Shown here: one piece after another, positions 51,505-59,172 of the stretch
Layout: each line of letters opens with the position of its first letter
Numbering within the stretch: the first letter of the stretch is position 1
Source: Haladaptatus paucihalophilus DX253
GTDB lineage: Archaea > Halobacteriota > Halobacteria > Halobacteriales > Haladaptataceae
NCBI RefSeq assembly: GCF_000376445.1
Contig: NZ_AQXI01000005.1
Location: 51,375-115,374 of the forward strand
Length of the DNA: 64,000 nt
Reading direction: 5' to 3'
The notes under the pieces: generated by a model
Seen by the model: only the letters and a program-made list of their open reading frames with translations
Databases searched by the model: none
Told to the model about the DNA's origin: nothing
Translations under genes and position numbers: made by a program

Positions 51505-52260
51505 ATGAACACGGGCAGATCCTTCGTCAGCGTCATTGCCCGTAAACAGACCTACCGGAACCTCGCTTATCTCGTAACGACATCCTCGCTCGGGCTGTAT
51601 TATCTCTACGTCCTCGCATATGCGTACGCCGGGGTCATTGAGAGTGAAATAATGGTCGGTCTGCTCGGATTGCCACTTCTACTTTTCCCATTAGCAGCTT
51701 TCGGTCCGTTAGCGCGCGTCGAACGGTGGCTTACGACATGGCTACTCGGGGTCAACCTCACCCCGAGGGTCCCTGATAAGCTGCCTGCTAATTCGGCGAC
51801 GGACGTCAGAGCTCGAATTTTGAGCCTGCTCACCGCTTCTGAGCCACGACGAAGTATCCTCGCTTTATTCGTGATTGCTATCACTGGATTCCTTTGGCTG
51901 ACAACTATAGGATATCTGATGTTACAAGGAGTGGCGTATGTGGTGACCCCCCTGTTTGCCCCAAAAATGATGGCACTCATTGGCGTCACCAGCCCGTCAA
52001 ATATGTATGCTCGGTGGACAGTAATCACTATTGAGACTGACGTGTGGATAGCCAAGACGGCAGGAGCAATTATCGGAAGTTCCATTGGCCTATCGATTGG
52101 GGTGGACTCCACAGAGATTCGCACGCTAGGGACCGCCTTGCTCTTCTCGATCGGTGGAGTCGTGCTGGTGCTCGTTTCCCTGCACCTGTCCAATGGCATT
52201 GCTCGCAGACTTGGCCAGCTCATTCAGGTGCTCCTCCGACCGGAAGCTGAAACGGAATAG
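51505..52260 (+). CDS. Membrane sensor-domain protein
   Basis: About 251 residues from MNTGRSFVSVIARKQTYRNL, with four to five helices arranged as two pairs around charged loops, and the beginning RKQTYRNLAYLVTTSSLGLYYLY that marks the putative sensor domain (PF13796 type). There is no kinase after it. The ATG is preceded by GGAG, which decides the start; longer frames begin in an AT-poor Cys-rich stretch. Same strand as the ArsR/DUF7521 pair. Confidence 0.72.
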   Translation: MNTGRSFVSVIARKQTYRNLAYLVTTSSLGLYYLYVLAYAYAGVIESEIMVGLLGLPLLLFPLAAFGPLARVERWLTTWLLGVNLTPRVPDKLPANSATDVRARILSLLTASEPRRSILALFVIAITGFLWLTTIGYLMLQGVAYVVTPLFAPKMMALIGVTSPSNMYARWTVITIETDVWIAKTAGAIIGSSIGLSIGVDSTEIRTLGTALLFSIGGVVLVLVSLHLSNGIARRLGQLIQVLLRPEAETE

Positions 52261-52302
52261 TAACACAATATCGTGTTGGTTTAGCCCCAATGAATCTCTT
52301 CT

Positions 52303-52338
52303 CTTCCGTGGGTCTCTGTGCTTCCGTGGGTCTCTGTG
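52303..52338. repeat. 18-bp tandem duplication
   Basis: CTTCCGTGGGTCTCTGTG twice, back to back, upstream of the integrase. Confidence 0.85.
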
Positions 52339-52339
52339 A

Positions 52340-52358
52340 GTTAGTAGAATATGCTCAC
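52340..52358. repeat. 19-bp palindrome, degenerate copy
   Basis: GTTAGTAGAATATGCTCAC; first half exact, second half two mismatches. Confidence 0.45.
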
Positions 52359-52528
52359 TTCGATTTATTGTGAGCAATCGGATTTGCGGATGCTCATTTT
52401 CGTGTTTATCCAAAAACGTGCAACCAGAACAGCCATCACCCCGTGAAACGCCCGAAATCAGCCGATCCAACATCCCGATAGTGCCGTCCCCAATCTCTAT
52501 ATTGCACGAAACTCACGATTAACACGCA

Positions 52529-53134
52529 ATGAGGACAGAACGGAACAAAGACGGAACCTACAATGTCTGGCTCAGTCGGGAGGAATACCGCGCGATCCCT
52601 CGCGCCGCTAACTCGTTCGAACACGAGATCGCCATTCGCTTGATGGGTGACTGTGGCCTTCGCGTCACGGAAGTACTGGGCGTCACGCCCGCGAACATCT
52701 CACGGATGGACGACGGTCGCCACTACGAACTCGAAGTCACAAATGGGAAGGACACGACTGGAAGCTACCAAGGCGGGAAGCAACGCGAGACATGGCTACC
52801 GGTCGAGGTTGAGGCAACGATCAATCGGTACGTCCAGCAGGCTGATCTTCGGGACAACGACCCCCTGGTTGGACGATCGAAACGCACCGTCCAGTACTGG
52901 GTTGAGAACGCTGCCGACCGCGCTGCCGACGAAACGGACAACGACGATTATCGGCGAGTGTCTACCCATGATTTGCGCCGCTGCTGGGCAAACCACCTAC
53001 TGGTCGAGGAGAATGTGTCACCGCGCATTGTGATGGCGCTCGGTGGCTGGTCGAGCTATGACGCGATTGAGCCCTATCTCGCCGCACCCACTGAAGGGAA
53101 TATCATTGAGTCGATGAGTGCTGTTGAGTTGTAA
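52529..53134 (+). CDS. Tyrosine recombinase (integrase), catalytic domain only
   Basis: 201 residues. Arg 45 (GLRVTEV), His-Leu-Arg-Arg box at 147-151 (HDLRRCW), Trp 174 replacing the second His (GGWSS) and nucleophile Tyr 183 (IEPYL) are in place. It lacks the N-terminal SAM-like core-binding domain, as do several haloarchaeal XerC/D-like proteins. It could resolve plasmid dimers or mobilise this island; no tRNA or direct-repeat attachment site is visible nearby. Confidence 0.85.
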   Translation: MRTERNKDGTYNVWLSREEYRAIPRAANSFEHEIAIRLMGDCGLRVTEVLGVTPANISRMDDGRHYELEVTNGKDTTGSYQGGKQRETWLPVEVEATINRYVQQADLRDNDPLVGRSKRTVQYWVENAADRAADETDNDDYRRVSTHDLRRCWANHLLVEENVSPRIVMALGGWSSYDAIEPYLAAPTEGNIIESMSAVEL

Positions 53135-53180
53135 GCAGCTAATCGAGGAGCCGAGAATCACTACTCCTGAAACCTCATAG

Positions 53181-53199
53181 GTTAGTAGAATATACTAAC
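53181..53199. repeat. 19-bp palindrome, copy 3
   Basis: GTTAGTAGAATATACTAAC, perfect 7-bp arms, between the integrase and the OLD-family gene. Confidence 0.7.
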
Positions 53200-53364
53200 G
53201 AATGAACACACACAATTGCCGTTATGGCTTGGTGGTCTATGTCCTCGATACGTTGGAGATGAGAATTCAAACGATATATGTGTGTATACAGCGAATTGAT
53301 TGAGCAACTTAGTACACCTAACTTGTTCACCCATATTTATCAACAACGACCCTAACTCAACAAC

Positions 53365-55077
53365 ATGAATATTGAGAAATGGAGGGTTTCTGGATATCGA
53401 AGTATCCAAGAAGAGCATTTCCCTTGCTCCGATTTCAATATTTTAATCGGGAAAAATAACTCAGGCAAATCCAATGTTCTAGACTCGATGCTGGATTATC
53501 GAGCACTCCTAAGAGATGATCTAAATCCGAGCTCATGGTACTCAGAACACATCATACGGAAGGACGATGTCGAAGAAATTGAGTTTGATGTAACCTTCCG
53601 ACTTTCCCCCCAAGACCGTTCCTCTCTGGTCGAAGAATTAGCTGACAGAGGAATTTTTGGAACCTCTCAGACTGATGATTTTCTTTCTTCGGACAGTTTC
53701 TCTGCAATTCAACATTACGTATGTATATCTGATGGTCGAATCACTCGAGAAGAGTTCAGTACGAATGTTGGCGGGTCTATGCAGGACTTAGCCTATAGAA
53801 ACAACCAGAGAAGAGATAGTCAGGTATTGGTGTTGGATAATCTACCGTCGATAACACACAAATCTGCCAAGTATCGGGTGGACAAATCGTTCTTGAATTT
53901 AATTACGGATTCCCTCTCTGGTTGGCAAACACTCCGCGGAATACGGAAACCGGAAGGAGCCCTTGACCTTATCAGAACAACTCAGATAGATGAAGCCGGT
54001 GAAAAACTTGCTCAGGTACTTGGCACACTAAAAATGAACTCATCGAACACTTTCGATGAGATCTCTAAGAATTATCAGTCAATAATGGAGGGTGTGACTG
54101 GCATTGAAGCCCATCTGTTAGAGGATGGAAACGTAACTACTGAAGTCATTGAGGAAGGATTCAGTGACGCCTTCACGTTGGATGAGATTTCGGCGGGTTC
54201 CCAACAGATTCTGATTTTGCTGACAGCGATTATCCTCGCCAAAGATAGTTCTGATGTCATACTGATCGAGGAGCCTGAACAGCATCTTCATCCGGGAGCT
54301 GAACAGCGTGTGTATGATTTGTTGGAAGAAGTTTCCTTGAATGGGACGCAAGTTTTCGTTACCACACATTCAGATACGTTCGTTAATGAAAGTGGGACAG
54401 AGGACATTATCTCGGTCTACCGAAATGACGAGAACATCACCGAGCTAGAAATTGTGGAAGATCCTAATATCGATAGTACATTGTCTATGCTTGGATATGA
54501 GAAGAGTGACGTCTATTACTCAAATGCAGTAGTCTTTGTTGAAGATCAGTCGGATAAGGTTGTATTCGACCAATTTGCTAATACCTTGGGCTATTCACTT
54601 AAGGAGCGAGGGATACGCTTTGTTCGGCTAAAAGGAGATAACCTGTATGCAGATGCTGAGCCTATGTTGAAGTTGATTCAGCAGCTGCGTATGCCGTACA
54701 TGTTTATATTGGACTCGGATGACATGATCCCAAAGGAAAAATCGAAATCGGTGGCCTCGAAACTTGCAATAAGCCCTGACAACGTGTACGTGTTGGAGAG
54801 ACCCATTATCGAGTCATACCTGATCGATTATCCTGACTCCATCGTTAGGGCGTTTAATATTCGTGATGAGGAAGTGGTCAAAGAGGCTCTTGAGAGGGCA
54901 GGGAAGAGAGACCACGCAAGGATTTTAAACAGAATCTGTAAGGAAGAGTTCGAGCAGAGTATGAGTAAGAAGGCGATCAATGGGTTAGTTGCTCGTCATA
55001 TGGAACGAGATGAGATTCCGAGAGAGGTTGATCGGCTGTTGAAAAGAATCCGAGATCTGACGAAAAATAACGCATAA
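53365..55077 (+). CDS. OLD-family ATPase with TOPRIM nuclease domain
   Basis: 570 residues. SMC/RecF-type ATPase: Walker A GKNNSGKSN (29-37), signature EISAGSQQ (about 274-281), Walker B VILIEEPEQHLHP (298-310) and His switch VTTHSD; then a TOPRIM domain with Glu 393 (VFVEDQSD) and FILDSDD (Asp 450, 452). This is the architecture of OLD and GajA nucleases, which act in anti-phage defence. No UvrD/GajB helicase follows. A+T-rich, with unlike codon use to the sulfur block, consistent with transfer. Alone or with the next gene, 230 nt on. Confidence 0.88.
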   Translation: MNIEKWRVSGYRSIQEEHFPCSDFNILIGKNNSGKSNVLDSMLDYRALLRDDLNPSSWYSEHIIRKDDVEEIEFDVTFRLSPQDRSSLVEELADRGIFGTSQTDDFLSSDSFSAIQHYVCISDGRITREEFSTNVGGSMQDLAYRNNQRRDSQVLVLDNLPSITHKSAKYRVDKSFLNLITDSLSGWQTLRGIRKPEGALDLIRTTQIDEAGEKLAQVLGTLKMNSSNTFDEISKNYQSIMEGVTGIEAHLLEDGNVTTEVIEEGFSDAFTLDEISAGSQQILILLTAIILAKDSSDVILIEEPEQHLHPGAEQRVYDLLEEVSLNGTQVFVTTHSDTFVNESGTEDIISVYRNDENITELEIVEDPNIDSTLSMLGYEKSDVYYSNAVVFVEDQSDKVVFDQFANTLGYSLKERGIRFVRLKGDNLYADAEPMLKLIQQLRMPYMFILDSDDMIPKEKSKSVASKLAISPDNVYVLERPIIESYLIDYPDSIVRAFNIRDEEVVKEALERAGKRDHARILNRICKEEFEQSMSKKAINGLVARHMERDEIPREVDRLLKRIRDLTKNNA

Positions 55078-55309
55078 GTAAAGGACCAAATATAGCTGCT
55101 TGTCGATGAATCTCTTCCATCGAATTTTAATTAGTCATTGTTGACGTTGTCTTCCTGTATCTTCTATTATGGTATAATATTCAAATTCAGATTATAAACC
55201 GATAATTTCATCCGTATCAATTAATCACCTTACAATACATCAACGATGGTTTGCTGTACAGTATCGTCTACATGTGTTGGCCGGTTCTCATTAAAAGGGG
55301 GTGGGTAGT
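55078..55309. other. A/T-rich gap
   Basis: No gene; ends in AGGGGGTGGG, a probable ribosome-binding site for the next gene. Confidence 0.4.
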
Positions 55310-56557
55310 GTGTCATCATTGGATCCACCCCCTAGCAAAGATAGTCCTGGAATTTTCGGGTTCGTGAAGAATGCAGTTGAAGAGAGACTTGACAAGTGGC
55401 AAGCATGGCCTGCGAATATTTTCAAATTAGAGTTAGAAAAGGCGGGTGTTTACCAGAATTTTTCTGGCCGATGTTTGCTAGAGTTGGCTGATAACGACGA
55501 AATTGAACGCATATACATTGATAACATTCCGTACATGAAATGGGCGGAAGAAGAACATTCATTAGAAGAGTCGCAAATCAAAGAGGCAACAGAAACGTTC
55601 TACGACTTCACAGATGGTAGCCATAAATCGACATTTCCTGAATTAACCCTCTATGTAGCATTATCTAAGGAAAAAGAATTGATCAATGATGCTGTCCAAA
55701 TCGACGTTCATCCAAAAGGTCACTATACATCTCTACTTCGGGGCATTGATAACGAAATTGACGGTTTATTGATGTTGAATCACGAATATTTTCCACTTCA
55801 AGTTTATAATGGAATGCAATTGATTTCTGATACAGTGGGTAATGGGCGACAGAAGAAAGTCAAACAAGCAATTGATGTCTCAACTGATGAGAATCCACCC
55901 AGCAATCCAGTGTTGATATCTCATCTTGCAGCAGAGAATGTTCGAGATGTTATGCGGTCGTATAATGGCACGGTTATTGATACACAGAAACTCATTGCTT
56001 GCAAAGAAACTAATCCAGACTTAGCAGATGCAGCGCGATTCTTAAATGTTCGTGACTGTGTAGAAATCATACCACGTTTACAAATAAGAGACGGACTTAG
56101 TTTGGACGGCAAGCGATTTGATGAACTTGTTTTCAATGTACCACATGCAATTATCCCTCGGAAAATGGCACCTGCAGCAACCCAGCTGCCGGATTGGTAT
56201 CGCCGCATCGTTCGCGGTGCACTCCATCTACTCTACGTAAATACGTTTTATCGGCGAGCAGATAACCGAACAAAGAGAGAAGCGAGTATACTTGTTCAGG
56301 AAGCATTTCACCATCTTCTCAGAAGTGACCATGGGATGAATGTTGACAGGTTCATCGATACAGGGTGGAATGAATTTCGCCAACGGTACCGAAATATAAA
56401 ATATGCGGAGCAGCGACAAGACTCGATTGAACAACAAGCCCGAGAATACGTCTTAACACTCCGCAATCACAATGTGCTAACTCAAAATGGAGACACAATC
56501 TATGCACGTGCTTCTGACCATCCCCATTCGTCACTTTCGTTCCCTTCTGGCTACTAA
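55310..56557 (+). CDS. Uncharacterised protein of the defence island, possible degenerate nuclease
   Basis: About 415 residues; GTG start selected because GGGGGTG lies six bases before it (another GTG is three codons earlier). Mid-protein sequence EIDGLLMLNHEYFPLQVYNG reads like the PD-(D/E)XK core E-x-D...(E/Q)-x-K, but the last pair is Gln-x-Tyr (Q167, Y169 counted from the earlier GTG), so the site looks altered. The rest is alpha/beta with no known domain. Same strand as, and behind, the OLD gene; may be its partner. A+T-rich. Confidence 0.55.
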   Translation: MSSLDPPPSKDSPGIFGFVKNAVEERLDKWQAWPANIFKLELEKAGVYQNFSGRCLLELADNDEIERIYIDNIPYMKWAEEEHSLEESQIKEATETFYDFTDGSHKSTFPELTLYVALSKEKELINDAVQIDVHPKGHYTSLLRGIDNEIDGLLMLNHEYFPLQVYNGMQLISDTVGNGRQKKVKQAIDVSTDENPPSNPVLISHLAAENVRDVMRSYNGTVIDTQKLIACKETNPDLADAARFLNVRDCVEIIPRLQIRDGLSLDGKRFDELVFNVPHAIIPRKMAPAATQLPDWYRRIVRGALHLLYVNTFYRRADNRTKREASILVQEAFHHLLRSDHGMNVDRFIDTGWNEFRQRYRNIKYAEQRQDSIEQQAREYVLTLRNHNVLTQNGDTIYARASDHPHSSLSFPSGY

Positions 56558-56692
56558 ATATCTGAACTGACTTATTCGGACAAGAAACCCCCAATCTGTT
56601 TTCACTTTCACAACCGAAGCCGACCGACTCGACGTACGAAAGAGACAACTATAGACGACAATAAGTCTTAGTGACCAGATTCGATTAGATCC

Positions 56693-57496
56693 TTATTCGC
56701 GATTTGACGCCCATGCGCACGCATCTTCCGGAAGATCTTTTGCCCCAAGGGAAATCTGAACTGTTTTCTGAAGCTTGTCTGCAGACTTCTGATCTTCTAT
56801 CGGTTGATCCCAAGAACTGACAATATTATGTAGGTCTTCAGTCGGATCTCCATCTTCACGGAGTTTAACACCCATTCTACACGATCGGATCCCTTCCCAA
56901 ACTTTTCCCCAAGAAAATACGGCTCTGTGATCAATTGCATGGTGTTCCCTGTCTTTACAATAGCAAACCGCTCTTCTTAGATCATCAATGTCTGTTGAGA
57001 CAGAGATTTTGGTAGCTCCTGCTGGTATATCGTGAACATCAATAAAGAAAACTCGGGGTAGTTCTCTCCGTTCTAATTTGCCTCTAGAATATATATGGTA
57101 AATTAATTTTGAACTAAGAAGAGGTGGTTTGAGATCATTCCTCGTGGGGAAAACTGGCAGAGTATAGAATGCCATCCGTGAATGTGGAAAATAATACTTT
57201 AACTGACTATGCTGTTCCTTATCTAATTCATACTTATAGTAATTTTCCTTTGTATTGGAACCATTGAGCCGGATTGAGCCCTTAGTACGGAATGCTTTGA
57301 ATTGGAGAGCAAAAATTTTTAGCCAATTCCAATCAATTGAAATATCATAGCCAAAATCTTTCTCTTCACCACGAGTTGGATTCACAGCAACAGCATATTT
57401 AAATACTTTCCTGATATCTTGCAGTAGTTCGTGAGTAACATTCACCTCTAATGTATTTTCAGTTGGAGGTCTATCAGATGAACGTCCTACATGCAT
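56693..57496 (-). CDS. Uncharacterised protein with Mrr-like nuclease signature
   Basis: 267 residues. DFGYDISIDWNWLKIFALQF K contains Asp 51 and Gln 65-x-Lys 67, the G-x-D...Q-x-K pattern used by Mrr-type restriction enzymes instead of E-x-K. The remaining sequence is alpha/beta with Arg-rich patches (SRGKLERRELPRVFFIDVHD) that could bind nucleic acid. Convergent with the previous gene; A+T-rich. Domain assignment is by motif alone. Confidence 0.5.
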   Translation of the reverse strand: MHVGRSSDRPPTENTLEVNVTHELLQDIRKVFKYAVAVNPTRGEEKDFGYDISIDWNWLKIFALQFKAFRTKGSIRLNGSNTKENYYKYELDKEQHSQLKYYFPHSRMAFYTLPVFPTRNDLKPPLLSSKLIYHIYSRGKLERRELPRVFFIDVHDIPAGATKISVSTDIDDLRRAVCYCKDREHHAIDHRAVFSWGKVWEGIRSCRMGVKLREDGDPTEDLHNIVSSWDQPIEDQKSADKLQKTVQISLGAKDLPEDACAWASNRE

Positions 57497-57732
57497 AATC
57501 TAAATCTATACGAAGGTGGTATATATTTACCTGTAATCTGCATATCCACTGTGTCAGTCACACGGTCTTTGACACAAAATCAGCAGATCGCCATCGTGCG
57601 CTGGTTAGATGGTGCAAATTGACGGAGCTTCAATGACGCTGTCGAAGGTGACATCTATTTATCGATCCAGTTAATATTTCACTTTCACTCTAGTTGGCAA
57701 AACTTTATATCTATTCTGGACAACAATTCGGC
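57497..57732. other. Gap between divergent genes
   Basis: A/T-rich promoter-like sequence near 57505-57535 (GTATATATTTACC). No gene. Confidence 0.35.
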
Positions 57733-58002
57733 ATGCCAGTGTATGCTATTTGTTACGACCTCAATAACCCAGGCCAGGAATACGACGAACTTTATAACGA
57801 TATCAAGAAGTACGGATCTTGGTGGCATCATCTGGACTCCACATGGTTGGTTGAGACGTCCTCTTTGGCCAGTGACATTCGAGATGACCTAAAATCGCAT
57901 CTCGACTCAAATGACGAACTGCTTGTCGTTAAGCTATCTGGAGCTTGGGCTTCGTCGGGAGTCGATAGTAGTGGAACGGATTGGCTTTATGACCATCTGT
58001 AA
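57733..58002 (+). CDS. SinR-like protein with Cas2/VapD-type fold
   Basis: 89 residues from MPVYAICYDLNNPGQEYDEL. The first strand MPVYAICYDL with the conserved Asp after it, GSWWHHLDSTWLVET, and NDELLVVKLSG match small ferredoxin-fold proteins annotated SinR-like, related in shape to Cas2. There is no CRISPR array or other cas gene in the window. Possible ribonuclease or toxin; function not known. Start is the ATG giving the canonical strand. Confidence 0.68.
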   Translation: MPVYAICYDLNNPGQEYDELYNDIKKYGSWWHHLDSTWLVETSSLASDIRDDLKSHLDSNDELLVVKLSGAWASSGVDSSGTDWLYDHL

Positions 58003-58070
58003 TCGTTGAGTAGCTAGTGGAGATTGCACATTGACGATAGGAAGCAAAGCGTCTGAGTGGATTCAGTACC

Positions 58071-58292
58071 TCATAGCGGTCGCAAATCTCTCCAACGAAA
58101 ATCCATTTGCTCCCCATCGCTAAACTGAACCCGATATATCCGATTATCGCGCTTGTCACCAGTGACATCACTCGCATTATCAGCAATGATTTTGGTAACC
58201 TTTCCCTTTCGACCATGGGCGGTCTCAAAGTCAGGATCAGTCTCATCAGGAATATCGACACGGATGCGATCCCCTTCACTGAAGCGGTGCAT
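58071..58292 (-). CDS. Small SH3-like/beta-barrel protein
   Basis: 73 residues, MHRFSEGDRIRVDIPDETDP, with a KOW/SH3-like pattern (G-D-x-V/I-R-V... GRKGKVTKII ... YRVQFSDGEQMDFRWRDL). Haloarchaea have many such small proteins. ATG preferred over the GTG three codons before. Follows the metallopeptidase gene on the same strand. Confidence 0.65.
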   Translation of the reverse strand: MHRFSEGDRIRVDIPDETDPDFETAHGRKGKVTKIIADNASDVTGDKRDNRIYRVQFSDGEQMDFRWRDLRPL

Positions 58293-58437
58293 GAACGCCA
58301 CTAGAAGATGTTGACGGTTATAACCACCTGAAATCTACCTAATACCACCGAAGCTAGACCTCTCTCGTTACAGTACCGAATTGGGCATCGGTTTTCAAGC
58401 GTGTAGTCTAGAACGATGCTCTCAGGAGCAAGTTTAG

Positions 58438-59172
58438 TTATCCAGTAAGGAGAGGTCCATTAAGACGAAGCCATTCACGGCGGTCTTCATAGTCTGGGAT
58501 CACTGACCCAACTGCATTCCAAAACCCAGCTGAATGGTCGTCGTACTTTGCGTGAGCCAGCTCATGTACCGCGACGTAATCTTGAATTCGAACTGGGGCC
58601 CGTACAAGTCGCCAGTGCAAACGAATACTCTCATCCTCGTATTCGCCCCACGCCCGCGAGAGGTCGCAGACAGCGATTGTCACACCCTCTGCGCCAAGTT
58701 TTGGAGCGTACCGATCCACACGTTTGGGTAAATCGTCTTCGGCCTGTCGATAGTACCAATCTTCTACGGCTTGGCGCTTTCGCCGGACACTCACTTCATC
58801 GGATGGCTTGTCGCGTTCGTGGACGGTAAGGATGAATCGATCACCGTCAAATGACAATTGTGGTTCGGGTACATCGCCGGTCTCAACGTCGAGATAGTAG
58901 TGTCGTCCTCGGTAGACCAATTTCTCACCACTCATGTACTCTTTATCTCGTGGTGAGTTCGCTTGTTTTTCAAGACCATAGAACGTCTTCATCAACCATG
59001 ATTGCTTGTCGTCCAGCACTGTCTCGATATCGTCTAGCGTCGCCGTCATCGGAGCACAGACAGTGAGCTCCATCGACTCGTCCATAGAGAGACTGATTGT
59101 CTCACGGTCACGCTCCCAATCAATCTCGTAAGGAATGACAATCTGGCCGATATGATACTGCCGCATGAGCAT
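58438..59172 (-). CDS. YgjP-like metallopeptidase, part of the hsd operon
   Basis: 244 residues. HELAH (203-207) with His 214 (DDHSAGFW) gives the zinc site of YgjP/WLM-type peptidases; the N-terminal half is beta-rich. Its ATG shares one base with the hsdR stop (TAATG), so it is the fourth cistron of the restriction-modification operon. YgjP-like genes travel with type I systems in many genomes; the role may be processing or control of HsdR, which is inferred. Confidence 0.82.
   Translation of the reverse strand: MLMRQYHIGQIVIPYEIDWERDRETISLSMDESMELTVCAPMTATLDDIETVLDDKQSWLMKTFYGLEKQANSPRDKEYMSGEKLVYRGRHYYLDVETGDVPEPQLSFDGDRFILTVHERDKPSDEVSVRRKRQAVEDWYYRQAEDDLPKRVDRYAPKLGAEGVTIAVCDLSRAWGEYEDESIRLHWRLVRAPVRIQDYVAVHELAHAKYDDHSAGFWNAVGSVIPDYEDRREWLRLNGPLLTG

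Noticed and set aside
52529..53199. Attachment site for the integrase at a tRNA
   Set aside because: No tRNA gene or matching direct repeat found around the integrase in this window.
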